From Proteobacteria bacterium UBA6522 (GTDB taxonomy: Bacteria; Pseudomonadota; Gammaproteobacteria; Steroidobacterales; Rariloculaceae), in NCBI GenBank assembly GCA_002434915.1, contig DJLG01000134.1, positions 1 through 16,076 of the forward strand: DNA of 16,076 bases. Reading direction: 5' to 3'. A model generated the notes under the pieces. It did not search any database. It worked only from the letters and a program-made list of their open reading frames with translations, and was not told where the DNA came from. Each line of letters opens with the position of its first letter. Position 1 is the first letter of the stretch. The position numbers and the translations under genes were made by a program. Shown here one piece after another: positions 1 to 7,719 of this stretch.

Positions 1-513
1 AAAAAACTAAAAAATGGCGATTCCATAAATATTGATATTACTGTTATCAAAGACGGGTTCCATGGCGATACAAGCCGTATGTTTCAAGTGGGTAATCCAA
101 CCATATTAAGCGAACGGTTATCTCGGGTCTGTTATGAAGGGATGTGGTTAGGTATAAAACAAATTCGCGCTGGGAAGCGTTTGGGGGATATAGGGGCCGC
201 TGTACAAAGACATGTAGAAAAAAACCGCTTTTCTATCGTTCGGGAGTATTGTGGACACGGCATTGGTAGAGGGTTCCATGAAGACCCACAAGTTCTTCAT
301 TATGGTGAACCGAATACCGGTTTAGAGCTGTTGGAAGGAATGACTCTCACAGTAGAACCAATGATTAATGCAGGAAAACGTACCGTTAAACTTTTAAGCG
401 ATGGTTGGACAGTGGTGACAAAGGATCACTCACTATCCGCCCAATGGGAGCATACTATCTTGGTTACAAGATCAGGGTATGAAGTACTCACTCTTGGCGC
501 TAAAGATCGTTAA
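1..513 (+). CDS. map: Type I methionine aminopeptidase, 3' part (5' end outside window)
   Basis: Cytosolic metalloenzyme that removes the initiator methionine from nascent proteins. The reading frame is open from base 1, so the gene enters from the left. About 170 codons are present, roughly the C-terminal two thirds of a protein of about 264 residues. The di-metal ligands of the family are visible in order: Asp in NIDIT, Asp in HGDTSR, His in CGHGIGRGFHEDPQ (with the second conserved His in FHEDP), Glu in TVEPM and Glu in SAQWEHTILVT. An internal ATG at base 79 lies after two metal-binding aspartates, so it cannot be the true start. The stop codon is 7 bases before the preferred glnD start, and map-glnD-dapD is a familiar gammaproteobacterial order, which suggests co-transcription. 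No defect is visible. The identification is firm; only the N-terminus is unknown. Confidence 0.97.
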   Translation, partial: KKLKNGDSINIDITVIKDGFHGDTSRMFQVGNPTILSERLSRVCYEGMWLGIKQIRAGKRLGDIGAAVQRHVEKNRFSIVREYCGHGIGRGFHEDPQVLHYGEPNTGLELLEGMTLTVEPMINAGKRTVKLLSDGWTVVTKDHSLSAQWEHTILVTRSGYEVLTLGAKDR

Positions 514-520
514 AAAAACC

Positions 521-3199
521 ATGCCGAGAAAAAAAGCGATATCCTCCTCACAACGACAATCATCAATTGACAAAGTGGCTCTTGATAATGCCCTTAAAAC
601 CACAAATAGATCTATTAAGTTCTTTCGTGATGCATTAAAAAAAGCTGATGATAGTCTTGCAACCCGTTTCTATAACAATGAATCAATTGATGTTCTAGTA
701 AAGGATCGTGCATTAATTATTGACGAGATTATCCTGGCTGTTTGGACCCACTTTGCAACCGACGCAAAAAAACAATGCGCTCTAATAGCTGTCGGCGGTT
801 ACGGTAGAGGTGAACTACATCCTTATTCCGATATTGATCTCATGATTTTACTATCAGAGAACGAAAGCACTGATATTGATGCAAAAATTAGTCGGTTTTT
901 AACTTTGCTTTGGGATATTGGACTAGAGGTTGGGCATTCCGTTCGTTCAGCTCAAGATTGTGCTATCCAATCAAAAGATGACGTTACAGTGCTAACAACT
1001 TTAATGGAAGCGCGGCTACTCAGTGGTCCAACCGAGCTTTTTAAGACCATGAAAAAGCGTATATCAAAAGATAATATCTGGGCGCCCGCAGCATTCTATG
1101 AGGCAAAATATTCTGAACAGATCAATAGACATCATAGATATGACGATACAGGGTATAACCTTGAACCAAACATTAAGGGTAGCCCGGGAGGATTAAGAGA
1201 CATACAAATGATTGGGTGGATTGCTCGGCGACATTTAGATACCGAAAGCTTAAATGAACTAACGAACCATGGCTTTCTTACACCAGGACAATTAAAAATA
1301 CTTGAAACAGGTCGTACGTTTCTTTGGCGAGTTAGATTCGGGCTACATTTATTGGTAGGAAGACGAGAAGATCGTCTCTTGTTCGATCATCAGTCTAAGC
1401 TCGCTCAGATGCTTGGCTATGAAGACGCTACTTACACTCTGGCAGTTGAGCAACTGATGCAAAAATACTACCGCACAGTGATGGAAATAAGCCGACTAAA
1501 TGAAATGCTACTTCAACTATTTGAAGAAGCAATTCTCCGAGACCCTGAAGCTTTGCCAAACCACATAAGCCAGGATTTTCAAGAACGTAATGGTTATCTG
1601 GAAGCAATAAAGGAAGACATCTTTATCCGCAATCCATCAGCTTTGCTCGAAATCTTTCTTCTTTTAGAGAGAAACCTAGAACTCCGTGGAATAAATGCAA
1701 GAACAATTGCGCTCATAAAACAAAACCTATATCTGATCGATGAAGAGTTTCGACAAAACCCCAAAAATCATAGGCTTTTTCTTGACATAATTCGGGAGCC
1801 ACAGGGAGTTACGCGTACTTTAAAACGTATGAATACTTATGGAGTATTAGGTCTTTATATTCCTGCGTTTGGAAGAATAGTTGGACGCATGCAATATGAT
1901 TTATTTCATGCCTACACAGTAGATGCGCACACTCTGTTCGTAGTAGAAAATCTTAGACGTTTTGCTTTGCCGCGTTTCGACCATGAGCATCCCGAGTGTA
2001 GCGGAATAATGCAGTCAATATCTAAACCAGAAATTGCATATTTAGCTGGCCTATTTCATGACATTGCTAAGGGACGTGGTGGAGATCACTCAACACTTGG
2101 CGCTGTAGATGCTGAGGCTTTTTGTTTGGAACACGGCATGAGTCGATATGATGCAAGGCTTCTCGCATGGCTTGTAAAAAATCATTTGCTGTTATCCATG
2201 ACCTCGCAAAAAAAGGATCTTAATGATCCTGTTGTAATCAACGAATTTGCCCATATCGTTGGAGATGAAACACACCTTGACTACCTTTATGTGCTTACAG
2301 TAGCAGACGTTCGCGGAACAAATCCGAAGATCTGGAATTCGTGGAAAAACTCTCTTTTCTGGGAGCTATACCAACTTACAAAACGTGCTCTAAGAAGAGG
2401 TTTTTCCGAACCTATTGATGCTAAAGAACTTATCTCGGAGACCCAAACCCAAGCCGAAGAAATTCTCAAAAAAAATGGTGTAAAACCTAAGTCTTGGAAG
2501 CCTGTATGGGATAATTTTACAAACGAATACTATCTCAGACATAAGCCTGAAGAAATCGCCTGGCATACAAGCATACTTGCTGAAGCAAAAACCACAAATA
2601 AGCTTGTCGTCGACGTTAGTGACCATGCCTCCGAAGGGCTCACAGCCATTATGGTTTATGCACCAAAAAAACCAAGTTCATTCGGACGTACAACTGCTGT
2701 TTTAGATCAACTTGGTCTAACAGTTGCAGATGCTAGAATTGTCCCAATGAGCAGTGCACAGACACTAAATACCTACTGTGTTCTTGAAAACGACGGCCAA
2801 CCAATAAGTAATTTCAGGAGACTCCAAGAAATTCGTACTAGGGTTTTAAAAGCACTTACCGCCGATACTGATAAAAAACTTACCGTTAATCGGCAAGCCT
2901 CTCGGCGAGTTAGAATGTTTGACACGGAAGTTCAAGTGAGTATTGCACAAGACCACGATAATTGTAGAACAGTTCTGGAACTGGTGACCGGAGATAGGCC
3001 TGGGCTTCTTTTGCAAATCAGTCAGATATTTGAACAACACAATGTAAGTCTCCATAACGCTAAAATAACGACTTTAGGAGAGAAGGCTGAGGATATATTT
3101 TTTATTACTACCAATGAGAATATGCCTCTGCATGAACAACTCTGTAATGAGCTCATAAGCACTATGAAAACAACCCTATCCCAGCCTAGTTATAAATAA
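521..3199 (+). CDS. glnD: Bifunctional [protein-PII] uridylyltransferase / uridylyl-removing enzyme
   Basis: Cytosolic nitrogen sensor. It uridylylates PII proteins (GlnB/GlnK) when glutamine is low and removes UMP when glutamine is high. From the ATG at 521 the protein is 892 residues, very close to E. coli GlnD (890). The domains are in the expected order: a nucleotidyltransferase with GGYGRGELHP starting at residue 92 and the DxD pair at 104/106; the helical GlnD linker, including YNLEPNIKGSPGGLRDIQ; an HD hydrolase domain with FHDIAKGRGGDHS (His513, Asp514); and two C-terminal ACT domains, starting near residue 706 and around GDRPG at 824-828. An in-frame ATG at 479 would add 14 residues but overlap map by 35 bases. 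Neither start has a strong ribosome-binding site. I prefer 521 because of length and lack of overlap. The gene lies 38 bases upstream of dapD and is probably co-transcribed with map. Confidence 0.96.
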   Translation: MPRKKAISSSQRQSSIDKVALDNALKTTNRSIKFFRDALKKADDSLATRFYNNESIDVLVKDRALIIDEIILAVWTHFATDAKKQCALIAVGGYGRGELHPYSDIDLMILLSENESTDIDAKISRFLTLLWDIGLEVGHSVRSAQDCAIQSKDDVTVLTTLMEARLLSGPTELFKTMKKRISKDNIWAPAAFYEAKYSEQINRHHRYDDTGYNLEPNIKGSPGGLRDIQMIGWIARRHLDTESLNELTNHGFLTPGQLKILETGRTFLWRVRFGLHLLVGRREDRLLFDHQSKLAQMLGYEDATYTLAVEQLMQKYYRTVMEISRLNEMLLQLFEEAILRDPEALPNHISQDFQERNGYLEAIKEDIFIRNPSALLEIFLLLERNLELRGINARTIALIKQNLYLIDEEFRQNPKNHRLFLDIIREPQGVTRTLKRMNTYGVLGLYIPAFGRIVGRMQYDLFHAYTVDAHTLFVVENLRRFALPRFDHEHPECSGIMQSISKPEIAYLAGLFHDIAKGRGGDHSTLGAVDAEAFCLEHGMSRYDARLLAWLVKNHLLLSMTSQKKDLNDPVVINEFAHIVGDETHLDYLYVLTVADVRGTNPKIWNSWKNSLFWELYQLTKRALRRGFSEPIDAKELISETQTQAEEILKKNGVKPKSWKPVWDNFTNEYYLRHKPEEIAWHTSILAEAKTTNKLVVDVSDHASEGLTAIMVYAPKKPSSFGRTTAVLDQLGLTVADARIVPMSSAQTLNTYCVLENDGQPISNFRRLQEIRTRVLKALTADTDKKLTVNRQASRRVRMFDTEVQVSIAQDHDNCRTVLELVTGDRPGLLLQISQIFEQHNVSLHNAKITTLGEKAEDIFFITTNENMPLHEQLCNELISTMKTTLSQPSYK

Positions 3200-3237
3200 A
3201 GTGACAATAACCAATATGCATCCTGCAGGAGTTTTTT

Positions 3238-4056
3238 ATGTCTAACCTTATAAAGGTCATCAATGCAGCCTGGGAACAGCGCTCTGAACTAGCTCCTACA
3301 TCTGTTGATGCCGAGATAGTCGAGGCCATAGAACATTGCATTGATGGTCTTGATTCTGGTGAGCTACGTGTCGCTGAGCCCAAAGAAGGAAACTGGGTTG
3401 TTAATGATTGGTTAAAAAAAGCTGTCTTACTTTCTTTTCGGGTAAGTGAAAATAAACCAACAAGCGGTGGGTTTACTCAGTTTTTTGATAAGGTTCCCTT
3501 AAAATATGCGGGCTTTAACCAAACAGAATTTACCGACTCAGGGACAAGGGTTGTTCCAGGAGCGCTAGCCCGACGTGGAGCCTATATTGCATCGAATGTA
3601 GTGCTCATGCCTTCATATGTAAATATTGGCGCCTACATTGACGAAGGTGCAATGATAGATACATGGGCTACGGTTGGTAGCTGCGCCCAAGTGGGTAAGA
3701 ATGTTCACCTCTCTGGTGGTGCTGGGCTTGGAGGCGTACTAGAACCATTACAAGCAACACCAACCATAATCGAGGATAACTGTTTCATTGGTGCACGCTC
3801 TGAGGTTGTTGAGGGAGTTGTAGTCGAGCGAGACAGCGTAATCGGCATGGGTGTATACATCGGACAAAGCACGCGCATCTATGATCGATCTTCGGGCGAA
3901 ATCAGCTATGGAAGAATTCCATCAGGGTCTGTGGTCGTATCAGGAAACCTACCTTCAGACGACGGAAAATACAGCTTGTACTGCGCCGTAATTGTCAAAC
4001 GTGTCGATGCAAAAACAAGATCAAAAACGAGCCTAAATGACTTATTAAGACTTTAG
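3238..4056 (+). CDS. dapD: 2,3,4,5-tetrahydropyridine-2,6-dicarboxylate N-succinyltransferase
   Basis: Cytosolic enzyme that transfers succinyl from succinyl-CoA to tetrahydrodipicolinate, in the succinylase branch of meso-diaminopimelate and lysine synthesis. The protein has 272 residues (E. coli DapD has 274). After a helical N-terminal domain it has a left-handed beta-helix with hexapeptide repeats (for example SYVNIGAYIDEGAMIDTWA and the stretch GKNVHLSGGAGLGG). The catalytic acids fall at the same numbers as in E. coli, Asp141 in IDTWATVGS and Glu189 in ARSEVVEG. The C-terminus with SGNLPSDDGKYSLYCAVIVK is the usual acyl-CoA-side segment. A good Shine-Dalgarno (AGGAG, 3227-3231) sits 6 bases before the ATG. 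The gene follows glnD closely and is convergent with the porin gene, with only 11 bases between their stops. DapE, which acts later in the same pathway, is encoded at 10342-11490. Confidence 0.97.
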   Translation: MSNLIKVINAAWEQRSELAPTSVDAEIVEAIEHCIDGLDSGELRVAEPKEGNWVVNDWLKKAVLLSFRVSENKPTSGGFTQFFDKVPLKYAGFNQTEFTDSGTRVVPGALARRGAYIASNVVLMPSYVNIGAYIDEGAMIDTWATVGSCAQVGKNVHLSGGAGLGGVLEPLQATPTIIEDNCFIGARSEVVEGVVVERDSVIGMGVYIGQSTRIYDRSSGEISYGRIPSGSVVVSGNLPSDDGKYSLYCAVIVKRVDAKTRSKTSLNDLLRL

Positions 4057-4067
4057 TTTCCCTCAAT

Positions 4068-5303
4068 CTAATATCTGAATAATACGTCAGCCATTAATCG
4101 GTCATAGTCTCTATTTTTTCCGGCGGCTTCACCTCTCTCACCAGTCACATATCGCACACCAAAATTCCATCCATTATAGAATGCATAACCTGCTCTAAAA
4201 GTATGTGCGCGGCCATCACTAGTTCCACCGGCAAAATCTGAGTCCGCAAATGCGCCAATGATTGCATTAGCCCCACTATCTTGATAAATGTAAGCTAATG
4301 ACCAGTTTCCTGGGTTAGAAGTGCTTCCATAGGTAAATCCTGTTGCATACCCATCATCGAATGCTTCTGCTTCGCTATTCCGGACATAATCGGCAAAAAA
4401 CGTAGCTGGCTTTCCACCTACTTGAAAACGAAGCTCACTAAAAACGTTGAACTCTGAAAACCCATACAAATAGTTTCCATTAATATCAAGCTGGTTACCT
4501 TGGCCATTATCAGGCGTAAAAATAGGCTTACGCCCTTTCATATTAGATGTTTCGTAATAACTTATACCAGCTGTTAATCCCATGCCATTATTGAGATCAT
4601 CCCTATATCCAGCCTGCAATCCGTAAAGCATCGAATCAGAACTATCAGAACGTTCCTCTACCCAGAATGCAGATGCGTTACTAAAAAATGATCCAGACTG
4701 ATACTTAGCGGCAACCCCTTCTGGTCGTATATCACTATCGTAGATTAGATGATAACTAGTAGGCCGAAAAAAAGGACTTGGCATTTTTCCACCAAAAATA
4801 TTGAGATCCTCTGTAACACCCCAATTAAAATAGGCGAGATCAACGCCAATCGGTTTATAAGAAAACCCTTCATCAAATGTTTGATTTCCTGAGTCATTCG
4901 TTCTCGGCCCAGTGGATAAACCAAAAACCGCAATAGTATCCTCAGCCACATCTGCCGTGACACTCATGCGCGCTCTAATACGATGACGATGTCTGTCTGT
5001 ATAAAAATCGTCCCAAATACTCTCATGTCGATACCTAAGATCTCCTGCCAACCTCACCTTATCACTTTGCGCTGGAATCATAGGGGGTGGAGTCTCAGCT
5101 ACTAGGGCTTGCTCATTTTCACTTGAGTCAATTAATACTTGGTCATTTAGTCTGCTTTGCTCAAGCTGAGATAGTCTTTCAGCGAGCTGCATAATCTGAA
5201 CTTTTAGCTCCGCAATCTCCTGAGCTTCATCATTCTGTGCATGTAATGGGGCTAATAGGGAAAAGCCACAAAAAAATACCAAGCAACTCCATGTAAATTT
5301 CAT
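4068..5303 (-). CDS. Predicted outer-membrane porin with N-terminal coiled coil (putative porin family)
   Basis: Probable outer-membrane beta-barrel channel, 411 residues. Residues 1-22 form a signal peptide cut after PLHA. Residues about 26-54 form a short coiled coil with regular heptads (Ile30, Leu33, Ile37, Leu40, Leu44, Leu47). A Pro-rich linker (TPPPMIPAQ, about 71-79) follows. From residue 84 onward there are alternating aromatic/polar strands, starting RLAGDLRYRHES and including FGGKMPSPFF, and the chain ends in FRY, the terminal aromatic signal of barrels. The pattern resembles the Pfam 'putative porin' group (Porin_5) more than OprP/OprO, from memory only. The ATG at 5303 is chosen because GGAG (5310-5313) lies 6 bases upstream; an in-frame GTG at 5315 overlaps that site. 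The gene has its own candidate Pho promoter at 5356-5389 and lies downstream of pstB, so uptake of phosphate or a similar anion is likely. The substrate is an inference. Confidence 0.82.
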   Translation of the reverse strand: MKFTWSCLVFFCGFSLLAPLHAQNDEAQEIAELKVQIMQLAERLSQLEQSRLNDQVLIDSSENEQALVAETPPPMIPAQSDKVRLAGDLRYRHESIWDDFYTDRHRHRIRARMSVTADVAEDTIAVFGLSTGPRTNDSGNQTFDEGFSYKPIGVDLAYFNWGVTEDLNIFGGKMPSPFFRPTSYHLIYDSDIRPEGVAAKYQSGSFFSNASAFWVEERSDSSDSMLYGLQAGYRDDLNNGMGLTAGISYYETSNMKGRKPIFTPDNGQGNQLDINGNYLYGFSEFNVFSELRFQVGGKPATFFADYVRNSEAEAFDDGYATGFTYGSTSNPGNWSLAYIYQDSGANAIIGAFADSDFAGGTSDGRAHTFRAGYAFYNGWNFGVRYVTGERGEAAGKNRDYDRLMADVLFRY

Positions 5304-5309
5304 AACAGA

Positions 5310-5313
5310 CTCC
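5310..5313 (-). promoter_or_regulatory. Ribosome-binding site that sets the porin start
   Basis: The minus strand reads GTGGAGTCTGTTATG. GGAG lies 6 bases before the ATG at 5303. This favours the ATG over the in-frame GTG at 5315, which overlaps the GGAG itself. The ATG also puts the signal peptide (MKFTWSCLVFFCGF) right at the N-terminus. Confidence 0.7.
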
Positions 5314-5355
5314 ACAAGTTAACTGTCCCGCCATCACAGCTGGGGCTTGGGAGAA

Positions 5356-5389
5356 ATAATGTTTGAAAAGTATTACATTAGTATTACAA
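5356..5389 (-). promoter_or_regulatory. Candidate PhoB-dependent promoter of the porin gene
   Basis: The minus strand carries TTGTAATACTAATGTAAT (5389 to 5372): two 7-base halves, TTGTAAT and ATGTAAT, 11 bases apart, in place of an ordinary -35. Exactly 10 bases later comes CATTAT (5361-5356) as a -10 element. This is the classical geometry of E. coli Pho promoters, where an 18-base box precedes the -10 by 10 bases. The predicted transcript starts about 45 bases before the porin ATG. Upstream, two further 7-base units (TTAGTAG and TTAGTAA) continue the 11-base spacing out to 5411 and may be a weaker second PhoB dimer site. The geometry is read directly from the sequence; binding by PhoB is inferred. 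Confidence 0.65.
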
Positions 5390-5504
5390 ATTATTACTAA
5401 ATTACTACTAAAAACCATAAAAGATAGTCATAGGAATTTACCCCTAGAATTTCTAAAAAAACACTATGTTTTTCTTAAAACTTTAAAGAAAAAAGACGGT
5501 TAAA

Positions 5505-6368
5505 TTAACCAAACCTGCCAGTTATATAGTCTTCAGTAAGTTTATGCTGCGGGTTTGTGAAGATGTCATTTGTATCTCCAACTTCGGCCAAATAGCCTAA
5601 ATGAAAATAGGCTGTTCTTTGCGAAACTCGGGCTGCCTGCTGCATTGAGTGAGTCACAATAACAATAGCAAAATTTTGCTTAAGCTCATCTATTAGATCC
5701 TCAATCCGTGCAGTAGCAATTGGATCAAGTGCAGAACAGGGTTCATCCATAAGAATCACTTCAGGTCCAACCGCTATCGTCCTTGCAATACATAAGCGTT
5801 GTTGTTGCCCACCGGATAATCCTGTTCCTGGGTCGGTCAACCGATCTTTAACTTCCGACCAAAGACCTGCACGCTCGAGGCTTGACTGCACGATATCATC
5901 AAGTTCAGCACGATTTCTTGCTAGACCATGAATTCTGGGTCCATAAGCCACATTATCAAAGATAGATTTAGGGAATGGGTTTGGTTTTTGAAAAACAATC
6001 CCTACACGAGCTCTCAACATAACGACATCCATTTCTCTAGAATAAATATCCTCACCATCAAGAAGAATTTCTCCGGTAATACGTGCGCTATCAATAGTAT
6101 CGTTCATTCGATTTAAACATCGGATAAAGGTCGACTTCCCACACCCCGAAGGACCAATTAGAGATATCACTTGATTAACGCCAACATCAAGACTTACATC
6201 CTTAATGGCATGATTATCTGCATAATAGACGTTGACATTCCTAGCTTGAAAAATGGGTTCTTTAGCTGTGTAGTCTCCTACTGTTTTATGCTCGCTCTCC
6301 CCTATTGACAAGTCATTCTCTGTCTCATCTGGAACATGAGTTTTAGTTTTAGGAACCGACTGAGACAT
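5505..6368 (-). CDS. pstB: Phosphate ABC transporter, ATP-binding protein
   Basis: ATPase subunit on the cytoplasmic face of the PstSCAB high-affinity phosphate importer. In the 287-residue protein the ABC motifs are complete: Walker A GPSGCGKST at 72-80, Q-loop around FQKPNPFPKSIFDNVAYGPR, signature LSGGQQQR at 184-191, Walker B VILMDEP at 204-210 and the switch His240 in VTHSM. The FQKPNPFPKSI segment is typical of PstB. The protein is about 30 residues longer than the usual 257-260 because of a polar, acidic N-terminal tail (residues 1-33). The start has only a purine-rich AAAGAAAG directly before the ATG, and no later Met precedes the ABC domain in a better position. It is the last gene of pstSCAB, 61 bases after pstA. 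Unlike in E. coli, phoU does not follow; phoU lies in the phoB operon. Confidence 0.97.
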   Translation of the reverse strand: MSQSVPKTKTHVPDETENDLSIGESEHKTVGDYTAKEPIFQARNVNVYYADNHAIKDVSLDVGVNQVISLIGPSGCGKSTFIRCLNRMNDTIDSARITGEILLDGEDIYSREMDVVMLRARVGIVFQKPNPFPKSIFDNVAYGPRIHGLARNRAELDDIVQSSLERAGLWSEVKDRLTDPGTGLSGGQQQRLCIARTIAVGPEVILMDEPCSALDPIATARIEDLIDELKQNFAIVIVTHSMQQAARVSQRTAYFHLGYLAEVGDTNDIFTNPQHKLTEDYITGRFG

Positions 6369-6429
6369 CTTTCTTTGTGACCTAATTAAAATATTGGTAT
6401 TAGTCTAAACTAGTACTCACGTATAAGCT

Positions 6430-7719
6430 CTACCATCGTTGCTCAAAACGTTTACGCAATATGATAGCAGTTGCATTCATGACCAAGAGAAATGCAAGCA
6501 ATACAAGTATGGCTGCCGAAGTTCTTTCTACAAAAGCTCGTTCTGGACTATCCGCCCAAAGATATACTTGGACTGGCAACGCTGTGGAAGGGTCAATAGG
6601 ATTGCTAGGCACATCAACGATGAAAGCAACCATACCTATCATTAATAATGGAGCTGATTCCCCTAAAGCCCTGGCCATTCCGATAATAGTTCCTGTTAAC
6701 ATGCCGGGCATAGCTAATGGCATTACATGATGAAAAACCATCTGCATCTTAGAAGCCCCGACCCCCAAAGCTGCCTCGCGAATAGAAGGTGGTACCGCAG
6801 TAAGTGATGCACGAGCAGCAATAATAATGACTGGAACCGTCATCAATGCAAGCACAAGACCACCAACTAAAGGGGCAGAGCGCGGTAGCCCAAAAAAATT
6901 AATAAAAATAGCCAATCCAAGGAGACCAAAAACAATTGAGGGAACAGCGGCCAAATTATTAATATTAACCTCAATGAGGTCTGTCCAACGGTTCTTAGTG
7001 GCAAACTCCTCTAAATAAATTGCTGTTGCTACTCCTAAAGGGAATGCTATAACTATCGTGACAACGAGCATAAAAAATGACCCTACAGTTGCACTCCATA
7101 TGCCAGCCATTTCAGGGTCACGGGAATCACCACCAGTAAAAAAACGATAATTAAACTTTTTCTGGACTCTCCCTTGTGCCTCAAGAGTCTCAATCCAGCC
7201 TAATTGCTGATTAGTGATTCGTCTTTCGTCCTCAGCAGCCCCTCTGAGAAGAAATCCTTTTACTAGCATATCAACGTCATCATCAGCTAATACCCACAAG
7301 CTTGCACTTTTCCCTATAAGCGAAGGGTTTTCCATGACGCGACTACGTATTTCTATAGGAGCACCAGGACTCACTAGTTGAAAAAGCTCACGAAGATCTC
7401 TACGCACCGAGACCTCAGGAAATATGGTTTGCAATGAATCTCTTATCAAACCTCCATAATTTGCACGTCCGAGAGCCTCCATCTCGCGAGTACCAGTAGG
7501 GTCTATGCTTGACTCAGTAAACTCAATATCAAGAAGCACATTTGTCTGCCAGAGTGCAGTGTAACCATTTCCGATCAGGGTGTAGAAAAAGAACCCAAGA
7601 AATAGAAGACCTACAAGCATTGCGCCAAGGCCAGCCAATCTGAAATTACGTTCTTTACGATATCGTCGAGATATGCCATTAGCTACCTGCTTCTGAAGTT
7701 TTGACTGATATTTACTCAT
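6430..7719 (-). CDS. pstA: Phosphate ABC transporter, permease PstA (long form)
   Basis: Inner-membrane permease subunit that pairs with PstC to form the phosphate channel. At 429 residues it is well above the roughly 300 of E. coli PstA. The N-terminal half has one membrane helix (about 27-50) followed by a soluble, probably periplasmic, region of about 150 residues with features such as LDIEFTESSIDP and RANYGGLIRDSLQTIFPEV; this matches my recollection of the DUF3333-type extension of some proteobacterial PstA proteins. The C-terminal half has about five more helices and the permease (EAA-like) loop with IREAALGVGASKMQMVFHHV, which contacts PstB. The ATG overlaps the end of pstC by 8 bases and has GGGAG 6 bases upstream inside pstC, so translation is likely coupled. 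The terminal sequence is LRKRFEQRW. Confidence 0.95.
   Translation of the reverse strand: MSKYQSKLQKQVANGISRRYRKERNFRLAGLGAMLVGLLFLGFFFYTLIGNGYTALWQTNVLLDIEFTESSIDPTGTREMEALGRANYGGLIRDSLQTIFPEVSVRRDLRELFQLVSPGAPIEIRSRVMENPSLIGKSASLWVLADDDVDMLVKGFLLRGAAEDERRITNQQLGWIETLEAQGRVQKKFNYRFFTGGDSRDPEMAGIWSATVGSFFMLVVTIVIAFPLGVATAIYLEEFATKNRWTDLIEVNINNLAAVPSIVFGLLGLAIFINFFGLPRSAPLVGGLVLALMTVPVIIIAARASLTAVPPSIREAALGVGASKMQMVFHHVMPLAMPGMLTGTIIGMARALGESAPLLMIGMVAFIVDVPSNPIDPSTALPVQVYLWADSPERAFVERTSAAILVLLAFLLVMNATAIILRKRFEQRW

Noticed and set aside
479..520. Upstream ATG for glnD giving 14 extra residues
   Set aside because: It would overlap map by 35 bases, has only a weak AGGG close to the ATG, and makes the protein longer than the family norm. 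The ATG at 521 is preferred but not proven.
2287..3055. Several short antisense reading frames inside glnD, and similar ones inside the porin, pst, dapE and phoR genes
   Set aside because: They lie within well-identified genes, lack ribosome-binding sites and show no recognisable protein features.
5457..5473. Possible terminator after pstB: a 7-base A/T stem (AAAAACA and TGTTTTT) with a 3-base loop
   Set aside because: The stem has a single C-G pair and lies in a generally A/T-rich stretch, so it is too weak to call. Where the pst transcript ends is unknown.
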